From positions 9,987-24,080 of the forward strand of contig DJSA01000075.1 of the NCBI GenBank assembly GCA_002438905.1: DNA of 14,094 bases, read 5' to 3'. A program made the position numbers and the translations under genes. The stretch comes from Bacteroidales bacterium UBA6346 (GTDB lineage Bacteria > Bacteroidota > Bacteroidia > Bacteroidales > UBA932). The notes below the pieces were generated by a model, which worked only from the letters and a program-made list of their open reading frames with translations, made no database searches and was not told the DNA's origin. Shown here piece by piece: positions 1 through 6,909 of this stretch. Within the stretch, counting starts at the first letter, position 1; every line of letters starts with the position of its first letter.

Positions 1-37
1 CCGCGAGCGGCAACGAAGCAATCCGCTTCTTCTGCCC

Positions 38-1921
38 TCATTTCCGACGTTTTTGCTGTTCTCGAAGCTGTGCCTGCTGCATCTTCTGTGCCTCCTCAAG
101 CCTTTGCTGCCACTTCGACTTAGGAAGCGGCTTGCCTTTCGAGGCCTCCACCTGCGCAAGAATCTTCTCCGGCTTCACGACCCACTTCTTTATGATGAAA
201 GTCTGGAGCATTGTGAGCAGATTGGAAATGAAGTAATAGTAGGAAAGACCCGATGACAGATTGTTGCAGATGAAGAGCATCATTATCGGCATCAGCCATA
301 CGCTCATAAACTTCATGCTCGCCATCTGAGGGTCATTAGACATCTGGCTCGAAGTCATCTTCGAGTAGAGGAACATCGAAACGGCCATAAGTAGCGCAAA
401 CAATGACAAGTGGTCGCCGAACAATGGGATGCTGAAGCCGAAGTCCCAGATGGAGTCGTATGCGCTTAGGTCATCGGCCCAAAGGAACGACTTCTGCCGA
501 AGTTCGATGGATGCCGGGAAGAAACGGAACATCGCCCAGAGCACAGGAAACTGGAGCAGCATCGGGAGACAGCCACCGAGAGGCTTCACACCGGCACGCT
601 GGTAAAGCTCCATCGTGGCCTGCTGCTTCTTCATCGCATCCTCCTGCTTAGGGTATTTTTCGTTGATTTTGTCCAACTCAGGCTTCAGCACTGACATCTT
701 GGCTGATGACATGTACGACTTGATGGTGAGCGGAGAGATGACAATCTTGATGAGGACGGTCATAATCAGAATGATGAGTCCGTAGTTGCTGATGAACCGT
801 CCAAGGAAGTCGAAGCAAGGGATGATGACGAAACGGGAAATCCAGCCAACCAGCCAACCGCCTAGCGGAATGATCTTTTCATATTTGCGGTCATAGGATT
901 GGAGGGTGTGATAGTGGTTCGGACCGAAATAGAATTCAAATGGTATCACCTTGTCCCCAGAGGCCACCATGTCTACGCCGGCCCTCGCATGAGCCGTACA
1001 TTTCATAAGATTTCGGTCGGGATCATCCTCGGGGAAGTATTCAACTCCGAACTCTCCGGACTCGAAGTTATCGGGAGCCGTAAGAATCGAAGAGAAGAAC
1101 TGCTGCTGAAAGGCCACCCACTCGAACTTCGCGTCAAGCCTCTTGGTCTCGTCCTTTCCCTTTCCCATTTCTTCCGGAGACTTCTCATCCGGAACATAAT
1201 AGTCAATCTTCGAATACTGCTTCTCGTTCTTATAGCCCTTCTCAAGCCTTGGAACGATGGTTTTCCAATTCAAGTCAATAGATGTGACCCGGCTCGGAAT
1301 GACAGCGTCCATGCCCACAAAGGACAATTCATTGTGAACCATATAACTGCCCTTTGAAAGGACGTATTTCTGCTGGATATATCCTCCCTGCGCGAACGGG
1401 AGACGCATCACAATGGAACTGTCGGAAACTTCAGCGACATCGAACACAAATTCTTTTGTGTCAACGGATTCCCCGGCGAACACATTCACATTGAACTCAC
1501 TAGCCTTAGGCGGGATCAGATACAGTTCCGTGCTGTCATACTTCACATAATCGAGGAGTTTAACTGAATATGGCTGAGCACCTTTTGTGGTGAAGGCAAT
1601 TTCCAATTTGTCGTTTGCAAGAGTCACCACTGAGGACTCGGCCTCGCGGGCCTTTGTGAGGTTGTCGTCCTTGAATGGCTTCAGCGCCGGTCGCGTGCTC
1701 AAGGTCACCGTTGTCGCGGCTCCGAGAGTGTCACCCGAAGCGATGCGCTTGAGAGAATCAAGGGCATATGCCTCAATCTGTTCAGCACGGGCAATCGAGT
1801 CAAGTTGCGACTGATACTCCACCTGTTTCTTGTACTGGCGCGACTGATACCACGTGAAGCCGAACATAATCACGCCTATCAGCACAAAACCTATGATTGT
1901 ATTTTTAGTCTCTGATGTCAT
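38..1921 (-). CDS. yidC: Membrane protein insertase YidC
   Basis: YidC/Oxa1/Alb3-family insertase of the inner membrane, which inserts and folds membrane proteins alone or with SecYEG. The 627-aa product has the standard Gram-negative layout: an N-terminal membrane segment (about residues 9-25), a large periplasmic domain (about 95-345) and the conserved insertase core (about 355-580) with several hydrophobic segments. The family signature VKPLGGCLPMLLQFP lies at 445-459. Alignment by eye to E. coli puts Lys392 (context IKIVISPLT) where E. coli has the groove arginine R366. The tail from about 583 to 627 is Lys/Arg/Gln-rich, as in YidC proteins that contact the ribosome. The start begins MTSETKN and directly precedes the first membrane segment, so it is probably right. 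I see no TAnnTTTG promoter in the 198 bp upstream, so it may be read through from the DUF349 gene. The identification is secure. Confidence 0.97.
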   Translation of the reverse strand: MTSETKNTIIGFVLIGVIMFGFTWYQSRQYKKQVEYQSQLDSIARAEQIEAYALDSLKRIASGDTLGAATTVTLSTRPALKPFKDDNLTKAREAESSVVTLANDKLEIAFTTKGAQPYSVKLLDYVKYDSTELYLIPPKASEFNVNVFAGESVDTKEFVFDVAEVSDSSIVMRLPFAQGGYIQQKYVLSKGSYMVHNELSFVGMDAVIPSRVTSIDLNWKTIVPRLEKGYKNEKQYSKIDYYVPDEKSPEEMGKGKDETKRLDAKFEWVAFQQQFFSSILTAPDNFESGEFGVEYFPEDDPDRNLMKCTAHARAGVDMVASGDKVIPFEFYFGPNHYHTLQSYDRKYEKIIPLGGWLVGWISRFVIIPCFDFLGRFISNYGLIILIMTVLIKIVISPLTIKSYMSSAKMSVLKPELDKINEKYPKQEDAMKKQQATMELYQRAGVKPLGGCLPMLLQFPVLWAMFRFFPASIELRQKSFLWADDLSAYDSIWDFGFSIPLFGDHLSLFALLMAVSMFLYSKMTSSQMSNDPQMASMKFMSVWLMPIMMLFICNNLSSGLSYYYFISNLLTMLQTFIIKKWVVKPEKILAQVEASKGKPLPKSKWQQRLEEAQKMQQAQLREQQKRRK

Positions 1922-1941
1922 ATTTCCATATTACGGGGCGC

Positions 1942-2049
1942 CTAAAAAGCGGTCCGCGGCGTTGGACGTCTTGTCAAAATCCTCACAACCATCAGGTTGC
2001 TGCGGTATTTGACTTCACCGTCCGCCTTGCATCCCATCTTTTTATGCAT
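1942..2049 (-). CDS. Possible 35-aa small protein between the DUF349 gene and yidC
   Basis: A short open frame begins MHKKMGCKADGEVKYRSN and ends RTAF before a TAG. It lies in the 198-bp gap, co-directional with both neighbours. It is basic (about ten Lys/Arg) with no obvious membrane segment. The ATG is preceded on the coding strand by a purine-rich stretch ending AAAGGGG, which could act as a ribosome-binding site. I do not recognise the product. A frame of this length can arise by chance, so this is a candidate only. Confidence 0.2.
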   Translation of the reverse strand: MHKKMGCKADGEVKYRSNLMVVRILTRRPTPRTAF

Positions 2050-2051
2050 CC

Positions 2052-2085
2052 CCTTTCTTTCTACTGTTCCTTTCTTCTACTATTT
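2052..2085. repeat. Imperfect tandem polypyrimidine repeat (2 x 17 bp)
   Basis: Two adjacent 17-bp copies, CCTTTCTTTCTACTGTT (2052-2068) and CCTTTCTTCTACTATTT (2069-2085), lie in an almost pure C/T tract on the plus strand. In the DUF349-yidC transcript the tract reads as purine-rich. No function can be assigned; it may be an unstructured spacer or a translation-enhancing stretch for the small ORF immediately downstream. Confidence 0.4.
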
Positions 2086-2119
2086 CTTTTCTGCGGCCAC
2101 CAATGCTGTTCCTTGCGGC

Positions 2120-3955
2120 TTACTCCTGTGTCGTATCGAGAGTTCTGATTTTTTCTGCAAGTTTCGCAAGCTCTGCCTTGGAGTCATCAATGCGCCTGCG
2201 CATCTGATCAACAAGAGCACCGGAATTCTTGCCAGCGGAGAAGAAACCAATGTTGTTCTCACACGTGGCTATATCCTGCTGAAGCCTATTGAACTTGTCT
2301 ATCAGAATCTCTTTCTCGGAGCGCTGAGGCTTACCGCCGCGCCCTGCACGCTTCTCTGCCGAAGGCTCTGTGCCAAACTTAGCCTTGAAAGCGGCCCTGA
2401 AAGCCTCGTTGACCTTATCCTTGTCCTTGAACGGAACAAATCCGATGGCCTGCCACCTCTGCTGGAAGTCCGACTGCGCCTTAGCGTCTGACGCTGCATC
2501 AACGCTCTGATATGCATCGATTTCCCTTATTATAGCCTGCTTTGCCCGAAGGTTTCCACGGAAATCATTCTCCGGCTTGGCATTCTTGTCCCTCTCGGCA
2601 AAGAACTCATCGCAGGCACCGCGGAATCGCTTCCAAATCTGTTCAGACTTCTTGCGAGGTACTGCCCCGATTTCCTTCCACTGTTTCTGGAGAGCGATGA
2701 ACTGATCGGAAGCCTTCTTCCACTCTGTGCTGCTCTTCAAGGCCTCGGCAGCCTCACAGAGCGAAATCTTCTTCTCAAGATTGGCATTCAGGCTGTCCTT
2801 TATTTCGGAGTAGAACTCCCTCTTGCGTGCATAGAAGGCATCGCAGGCCGCACGGAAACGGTCATATATCTTCTGGTTCTCCTTCTTCGAGGCAAAGCCT
2901 ATCTTGCGCCACTCCTGCTGCAACTCCTCAATCTCCTTCGAGAAGGCAGTCCATTCGTTCGAGCCGTTCACTTCCCTCGCTGCAATCTCCTCGACTTTCT
3001 CGCAGAGGGCGGTCTTCGCCGCGAGATTTTCCTCCTGCTGCTTCTTTATGTCCTCGTAGAATCCCTGATACTTCTTGTTTATCACGGACGTGGCCGCCTT
3101 GAAGCGGTTCCATATCTCATCCCTATACTCCTTCGCAACAGGCCCGTATTCCTTCCACTGCTCGTGCAACTTCTGAAGTTCCTTGAACGCATCCACGACA
3201 TTCTCGTTCTCCGCAAGTTTCTCTGCAGCCTCGCAAAACTTTTCCTTCACCTCAAGATTCTTCTTGAAATCGAGGTCACGCAGTTCGCGGTTGATCTGCA
3301 CCATATCATAGAACCTTTCGACATAGAGCTGATAAGTCTCGTTTATGTTGCGGAATGCTGTGGCAGGCACCGGCCCGATTTCCCTCCAACGGTTCTGGAG
3401 CTCACGGAACGCAGGAAAAGTAGCATTCACATCCTCCTGCTTGTCAAGCAGTTCCTTCAAATCCTCGATAACCTTCCGCTTCAACTCAAGATTATGCTCG
3501 CGTTCCTTCTCTTGTTTCTCATTGAATTCTGCGCGTTCCTTCTTATATTCGTTATAGACGGACTTGAATCCATCCTCTATTGCCGCAAACGGACTTTCGA
3601 CCGCCCCGACGGCAGCATCGGCAACGTCTGCAAGCTTTTCCACAGCATCCGCCTTCTCCTTGCTCAACTTCTTATAAAAGGCTGTCTTGATTGTCTCGAC
3701 ATTCTTCGACAGAGACATCCTCATATCGCTCGAAACAATCTTCTGGAGCGTTGAAACAAGCTCCGCAAGCGACATATTCTGATAGTCCGGAGTCTCCTCC
3801 CCCTCATTTTCCTGCACATGAGAATTACTTTCCGCAGGATTTTCGGCATTCTCCGTTGCAGGATTTTCAGTCACAGGCTGCTGCTCCGCCACATTTTCCC
3901 GAACCTCAGGCTCTACATCTGAGGCATTTACCTCAGGAACGATCTCTTCACTCAT
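2120..3955 (-). CDS. DUF349 multi-repeat coiled-coil protein
   Basis: A 611-aa, highly charged, mostly helical soluble protein. After an acidic low-complexity N-terminus (about 1-57, rich in Glu, Asn and Pro), five DUF349 repeats follow. Each is marked by a tryptophan in a pattern like LQxxWxxIGxVP: Trp190, Trp267, Trp349, Trp426 and Trp501, giving a period of about 75-82 residues. A Lys/Arg/Gly patch near 535-545 and a final helical segment (about 550-611) close the protein. DUF349 proteins are widespread in Bacteroidota and Actinobacteria, but I know of no established biochemical role. The ATG at 3955 is chosen over one at 4024 because the latter lies inside the promoter -7 element (4022-4029). 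There is no signal peptide, so it is probably cytoplasmic. It is divergent from trmD and co-directional with yidC. Family assignment is firm; function is unknown. Confidence 0.9.
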   Translation of the reverse strand: MSEEIVPEVNASDVEPEVRENVAEQQPVTENPATENAENPAESNSHVQENEGEETPDYQNMSLAELVSTLQKIVSSDMRMSLSKNVETIKTAFYKKLSKEKADAVEKLADVADAAVGAVESPFAAIEDGFKSVYNEYKKERAEFNEKQEKEREHNLELKRKVIEDLKELLDKQEDVNATFPAFRELQNRWREIGPVPATAFRNINETYQLYVERFYDMVQINRELRDLDFKKNLEVKEKFCEAAEKLAENENVVDAFKELQKLHEQWKEYGPVAKEYRDEIWNRFKAATSVINKKYQGFYEDIKKQQEENLAAKTALCEKVEEIAAREVNGSNEWTAFSKEIEELQQEWRKIGFASKKENQKIYDRFRAACDAFYARKREFYSEIKDSLNANLEKKISLCEAAEALKSSTEWKKASDQFIALQKQWKEIGAVPRKKSEQIWKRFRGACDEFFAERDKNAKPENDFRGNLRAKQAIIREIDAYQSVDAASDAKAQSDFQQRWQAIGFVPFKDKDKVNEAFRAAFKAKFGTEPSAEKRAGRGGKPQRSEKEILIDKFNRLQQDIATCENNIGFFSAGKNSGALVDQMRRRIDDSKAELAKLAEKIRTLDTTQE

Positions 3956-4021
3956 AATCTGGAGTATTAAGTTTATATTTATAGGCACGACCAATCTTTG
4001 CGCACAAGCGCGTCCAGCCTG

Positions 4022-4029
4022 CAAATATA
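4022..4029 (-). promoter_or_regulatory. Promoter -7 element for the DUF349 gene
   Basis: The minus strand reads TATATTTG followed by C, an exact match to the Bacteroidota -7 consensus TAnnTTTG. A T-rich stretch (TGTTTTTTAC, 4041-4050) sits at about the -33 position but is not a perfect TTTG. Transcription would start near 4015, giving a leader of roughly 60 nt before the ATG at 3955. Confidence 0.65.
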
Positions 4030-4051
4030 TTAATAATTAAGTAAAAAACAC

Positions 4052-4059
4052 TAAATTTG
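4052..4059 (+). promoter_or_regulatory. Promoter -7 element for trmD
   Basis: The plus strand reads TAAATTTG followed by C, matching TAnnTTTG exactly. No clear TTTG is visible at -33; that region is AT-rich and shared with the divergent promoter. Transcription would start near 4066, downstream of the in-frame ATG at 4064. That supports 4136 as the trmD start, with a leader of about 70 nt. Confidence 0.6.
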
Positions 4060-4135
4060 CAGCATGAATATTCCCGAAACGTTGAAAATGCAACAAATTC
4101 CACCAATAGGGAGCAGATGTTCAAAATACCAGCAG

Positions 4136-4813
4136 ATGAGAATCGACATACTTACCGTAGTCCCCGAACTCCTCGACAGCCCGTTGAGCCATTCGATTGT
4201 GGGACGAGCACGAAAGAAGGGAATCGTGGAAATATGCGTCCACGACATCAGGAAATACGGACTCGGGCCCCACAAAAGGGTCGATGACTACAATTACGGG
4301 CCCGACGCGGGAATGGTGATGATGGTTGAACCTATTTTCCGCATGATAGAGGAACTCCGCGCGGAGAGAGAGTATGATGAGATCATATATATGTCCCCGG
4401 ACGGCGAGGTTCTGAACCAAGGAATAGCCAACGAACTATCTCTAAAGGGCAACATTATCCTCCTTTGCGGGCACTACAAGGGCATCGACCAGCGGGTCAG
4501 AGACCACCTCGTCACGAGGGAAATTTCAGTCGGAGACTACGTTCTCAGTGGTGGCGAGATACCGGCGGCAATCCTCGCGGACGCAATTGTGCGACTCATT
4601 CCGGGAGCCATTTCGGACGAGACTTCGGCCCTCAGTGACTGTTTTCAAGACGACCTGCTCTCCCCGCCGATCTACACCCGTCCGGCTGACTTCAACGGCT
4701 GGAAGGTCCCAGACATCCTGCTCTGCGGTGACCCCAAGAAGATTCAGGCCTGGCAGGACGAACAGGCCCTGGAGCGAACAAAAAGACTCCGTCCGTACCT
4801 GCTTGAGAAATAA
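4136..4813 (+). CDS. trmD: tRNA (guanine37-N1)-methyltransferase TrmD
   Basis: SPOUT-class methyltransferase that uses S-adenosylmethionine to methylate N1 of G37, next to the anticodon, preventing +1 frameshifting. The 225-aa product has the trefoil-knot SAM-binding motifs CGHYKGIDQRV (111-121) and GDYVLSGGE (133-141). The C-terminal part contains CFQDDLLSPPIYTRP (169-183). By alignment to E. coli, Asp172 matches catalytic Asp169 and Arg153 matches Arg154. The start MRIDILTVVP is the usual TrmD N-terminus; an in-frame ATG 24 codons earlier (4064) lies between the -7 element and the expected transcription start. The length is normal to slightly short for the family. Gene neighbours here are not the E. 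coli rpsP-rimM-trmD-rplS set, so it appears to be a single-gene transcript. Identification is secure. Confidence 0.97.
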   Translation: MRIDILTVVPELLDSPLSHSIVGRARKKGIVEICVHDIRKYGLGPHKRVDDYNYGPDAGMVMMVEPIFRMIEELRAEREYDEIIYMSPDGEVLNQGIANELSLKGNIILLCGHYKGIDQRVRDHLVTREISVGDYVLSGGEIPAAILADAIVRLIPGAISDETSALSDCFQDDLLSPPIYTRPADFNGWKVPDILLCGDPKKIQAWQDEQALERTKRLRPYLLEK

Positions 4814-4848
4814 AATGGCGTCTTGCCCGCAAAAAGGTGCGATAAAAT

Positions 4849-4878
4849 TTTGTTATTAGAAAATAAACCCTATATTTG
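4849..4878 (+). promoter_or_regulatory. Bacteroidota-type promoter of an intergenic RNA
   Basis: A TTTG (-33) at 4849-4852 and TATATTTG (-7, followed by C) at 4871-4878 are separated by 18 bp, close to the usual 19-21 bp. The predicted start is near 4885. No substantial reading frame follows before a terminator, so the promoter most likely drives a non-coding RNA. Confidence 0.65.
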
Positions 4879-4884
4879 CAATGT

Positions 4885-5015
4885 CTTAAACGAGATGTAA
4901 CGTTTAAGGCCACTCATCTCTTCATAATCTGTTTTATGAAGAGCTTGCTGACCACTAATAATTAAAACACTACACTACTAACCGAAACAGCTCGCAGTGA
5001 TGCGGGCTGTTTTTT
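4885..5015 (+). ncRNA. Predicted structured small RNA, about 130 nt
   Basis: The segment lies between a matching promoter and an intrinsic terminator and has no credible coding frame. It begins at a perfect 8-bp stem, CTTAAACG (4885-4892) with CGTTTAAG (4901-4908). A second perfect stem of 10 bp follows, CTCTTCATAA (4918-4927) with TTATGAAGAG (4934-4943). The loop of the first stem (AGATG, 4893-4897) is complementary to CATCT at 4915-4919, which allows a pseudoknot. That pairing overlaps the foot of stem 2 by two bases, so the two may compete. An A/C-rich, probably single-stranded linker (about 4944-4984) leads to the terminator. I cannot assign it to a known RNA family. It does not look like a tRNA or a riboswitch of the next gene, which lies on the other strand. 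Confidence 0.55.
4985..5015 (+). terminator. Intrinsic terminator of the predicted small RNA
   Basis: A 10-bp stem with one G-T wobble, ACAGCTCGCA (4987-4996) with TGCGGGCTGT (5001-5010), closes on a GTGA tetraloop and is followed by a run of six T (5010-5015). Extra A-T pairs extend the base. This is a textbook Rho-independent terminator. Confidence 0.85.
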
Positions 5016-5061
5016 GGGGAGACTTCAAAATTCCCTCGTGGGGGTTTGAGGAAGTCTCTCC
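5016..5061. repeat. Long imperfect inverted repeat downstream of the small RNA
   Basis: GGGGAGACTTC (5016-5026) pairs with GAAGTCTCTCC (5051-5061) with a single mismatch. Inside, AAA/TTT and CCC/GGG (5033-5035 with 5041-5043) can continue the stem. Neither side carries a good T-tract directly after the stem, so it is not a clear terminator. It could be a processing or stability hairpin for read-through RNA. Confidence 0.45.
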
Positions 5062-5071
5062 GAAAAACACC

Positions 5072-5089
5072 AAATCATAAAAATGATTT
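5072..5089. repeat. Small AT-rich inverted repeat
   Basis: AAATCAT (5072-5078) and ATGATTT (5083-5089) form a perfect 7-bp inverted repeat with an AAAA spacer. It lies just past the minus-strand terminator hairpin at 5095-5128. It may be an operator-like site or simply part of the T-rich tail; no function is shown. Confidence 0.3.
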
Positions 5090-5094
5090 TAGAA

Positions 5095-5128
5095 AGCCCC
5101 TGCCGCGAAGTGATTCACGACAGGGGCT
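5095..5128 (-). terminator. Terminator of the WecA-type transferase gene
   Basis: AGCCCCTG (5095-5102) and CAGGGGCT (5121-5128) form a perfect 8-bp stem. It continues inward as an imperfect stem (CG/CG, GAA/TTC) to a GTGA-type loop. On the minus strand it sits 32 bp past the stop codon and is followed by TTTCTAAAATC, a moderate T-tract. It may also stop plus-strand read-through. Confidence 0.7.
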
Positions 5129-5160
5129 ATTTGTAAGTTACGTCTGTAGATAGGTCATTG

Positions 5161-6651
5161 TCACACCTCACTTTTTAAGGCAACAATCTCCGGAGTTCCC
5201 CACCCCGTCTCCTTCACGGTCACGACAAAACCAGCCTCCGTCTCTTCCGCCAAAATCGGATAGACACGAAGGCGGTCGGCGCCGCTATTCTCCAGAAGGT
5301 CATCAACATGAACCTCGGCCTTGCCCTTCATATAGTCAAGGAGCCGCTTGCGATCCTGTTCCTTGAGACTGCCCTCATCGTAGTCTTTCCGGCCTCCAAC
5401 GGGGATCTGCGCGGCTGGCTGCGGCTCCGGAAAACCGGCATCGGAATAGTCGCCCGGAGCATCAAGCCATTGCGTGATGGCCTTCCACCATTCGGTACGC
5501 CCAAGATGGGTGCGGACGCTGAAGCCCGTAATCTTGTGGAGAAATTCGGTGTGATGGATGATATGGTGCTGCAGAAAGATATATGTGCCCCACACGCCGA
5601 GTGCAGACGCGATGATAACAATGTATAGTTGGAGTTCAAGACCGGCGCCGCAGAGGACACTCACGCCCCATATTCCTGTAATCACCAGGCCGAGAGAGAC
5701 TTCCACAAAGCCGGTAATGAAATGGCTGACTCCTACATTCACGAACACATGATGCAGATGGGTCTTGTCCGGCCGAAACGGGCTCTTGCCCTTTAGAACA
5801 CGCATCGTCATGACGCGCAGCGTGTCAAACACAGGGACAGACAAGATTGCAAGCGACATCGCAATCAGATTCACGTGGTCATCGGCCTCATGATAGGCAG
5901 CATCATTCCTGCTGCTCAGAAGGCATATCAGGAACCAGGTCATCAGGATTCCGATCACCATCGTGCCGGCATCACCGATGAACATCCGCGACTTAAGGCC
6001 GAAGACATTATGAATGTAGAACGGAATCACGGCCGCAGCCATAGTGAAAGCCAGAACGGCATTTGGAACATCTCCTAGGCGGATGAAAGCGACACCGAAG
6101 AGAATGGAGCAGATGATGCACAGCCCGCTCGACAACCCGTTCACGCCGTCTATCATATTGATGGCATTGATGATACCGACCCCCGCGAACACCGTAAGCG
6201 GCACTGCAAGCCACCAGCTGAAAGCCCCGATGCCCCACATCCCGCGAAACGTGTCCACGCACATCCCGCTCGCAAAAACAAGCGCCAGAATCGACGCCGT
6301 CTCAATCACGATTCTCGCAAGCGGAGTCAATCCGACAATATCGTCCATCGCCCCGACATAAAGCATTATCCCCATTGCACAAAGAACAGGAAAAAGGCTT
6401 ATATGCGGAAGAACCGGCATGAGAACGTGATGGCAGACCGAAGCTGCCAGCAAACCGGCCAACAGCCCGAAGAACACGGCAATTCCCCCGACCACCGGAA
6501 CCGGCCGTTTCTGAAGTTTGCGGGCCTCCGGATTGTCGACAAGCTTCTTCCGAAAAGCAATGGTCAGAGTCTTGAAATAAATCCAGTTCACTGCGCCGAA
6601 GGCCACCAACGAGCCGACGAGTACTGTTGTAATCATCTGATAGGTATGCAT
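5161..6651 (-). CDS. WecA/TagO/MraY-family polyprenyl-phosphate sugar-1-phosphate transferase with C-terminal extension
   Basis: Integral membrane enzyme that transfers a HexNAc-1-phosphate from a UDP-sugar to undecaprenyl phosphate, the first membrane step of surface-glycan synthesis. The 496-aa product carries the family motifs in order: the cytoplasmic loop RPVPVVGG (49-56), the Asp pair MDD (102-104), NAINMIDGVNGL (162-173), FIGDAG (224-229) and HLHH (298-301). HLHH is the WecA-type histidine motif, which argues for WecA/TagO rather than true MraY. About ten hydrophobic segments span residues 5-365. Family members are usually about 320-380 aa; here about 110 residues follow the last membrane segment. 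They comprise a Pro/Gly-rich linker (about 397-425) and a charged folded-looking segment (430-496) that could be a winged-helix-like domain. An alternative ATG five codons in is possible. It is likely its own transcription unit, but functionally tied to the glycosyltransferase operon upstream. Sugar specificity is unknown. Confidence 0.92.
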   Translation of the reverse strand: MHTYQMITTVLVGSLVAFGAVNWIYFKTLTIAFRKKLVDNPEARKLQKRPVPVVGGIAVFFGLLAGLLAASVCHHVLMPVLPHISLFPVLCAMGIMLYVGAMDDIVGLTPLARIVIETASILALVFASGMCVDTFRGMWGIGAFSWWLAVPLTVFAGVGIINAINMIDGVNGLSSGLCIICSILFGVAFIRLGDVPNAVLAFTMAAAVIPFYIHNVFGLKSRMFIGDAGTMVIGILMTWFLICLLSSRNDAAYHEADDHVNLIAMSLAILSVPVFDTLRVMTMRVLKGKSPFRPDKTHLHHVFVNVGVSHFITGFVEVSLGLVITGIWGVSVLCGAGLELQLYIVIIASALGVWGTYIFLQHHIIHHTEFLHKITGFSVRTHLGRTEWWKAITQWLDAPGDYSDAGFPEPQPAAQIPVGGRKDYDEGSLKEQDRKRLLDYMKGKAEVHVDDLLENSGADRLRVYPILAEETEAGFVVTVKETGWGTPEIVALKSEV

Positions 6652-6710
6652 ATACTGATTTTAGGCTTGAGTTCTATGATTCAGGAGACGGTGTCAGAAA
6701 AATTCAATAA

Positions 6711-6745
6711 TTTGTCTGTCTTGGCAGATTTTTTGATTATCTTTG
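6711..6745 (+). promoter_or_regulatory. Possible promoter of a short plus-strand transcript
   Basis: TATCTTTG (6738-6745) matches the -7 consensus TAnnTTTG. A TTTG at 6711-6714 could be the -33 element, but the 23-bp gap is wider than usual. Transcription would begin near 6752 and run into the terminator at 6804-6844. Confidence 0.45.
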
Positions 6746-6751
6746 TCGTGA

Positions 6752-6844
6752 ATTAATATTGTAGGGTCGAGGCGAAAGATTCAAATGAAATTTTTTCCGA
6801 TTTAAAAGAGCAATTGTCCCTATCAGTTGCTCTTTTTGTTTTTT
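6752..6844 (+). ncRNA. Predicted short transcript (leader or small RNA)
   Basis: A stretch of about 90 nt lies between a -7 element and a strong terminator. It contains one tiny frame of six codons (MKFFPI, 6785-6805) whose stop touches the terminator stem, an arrangement that recalls attenuator leaders. A TAGGG near the 5' end (6762-6766) is complementary to CCCTA (6818-6822) in the terminator loop, so the RNA might fold back on itself. It could be a free small RNA, or a leader controlling read-through into the small ORF at 6910. I do not recognise it as any known RNA. Confidence 0.35.
6804..6844 (+). terminator. Strong intrinsic terminator
   Basis: AAAAGAGCAA (6804-6813) and TTGCTCTTTT (6827-6836) form a perfect 10-bp stem that can extend by three pairs (TTG with CAG, one wobble) to a 7-nt loop. 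It is followed by a T-rich tail broken only by one G (6833-6844). Confidence 0.85.
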
Positions 6845-6909
6845 ACAGCAGGATGGTCTAGCAATCATGAGGCTTGATTCTATTCTCACCTATTTAGTAT
6901 TAATTCTAA

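Noticed and set aside
899..1357. 152-aa plus-strand open frame
   Set aside because: Antisense shadow within yidC with no recognisable motif.
3164..3754. 196-aa plus-strand open frame rich in Leu and Phe
   Set aside because: It is the antisense of the DUF349 coiled-coil gene; Glu/Lys codons read backwards give Leu/Phe, which imitates a membrane protein.
6760..6800. Weak tRNA T-arm-like sequence (GATTCAAATGA)
   Set aside because: No acceptor or anticodon stem can be formed around it and no CCA end is present.
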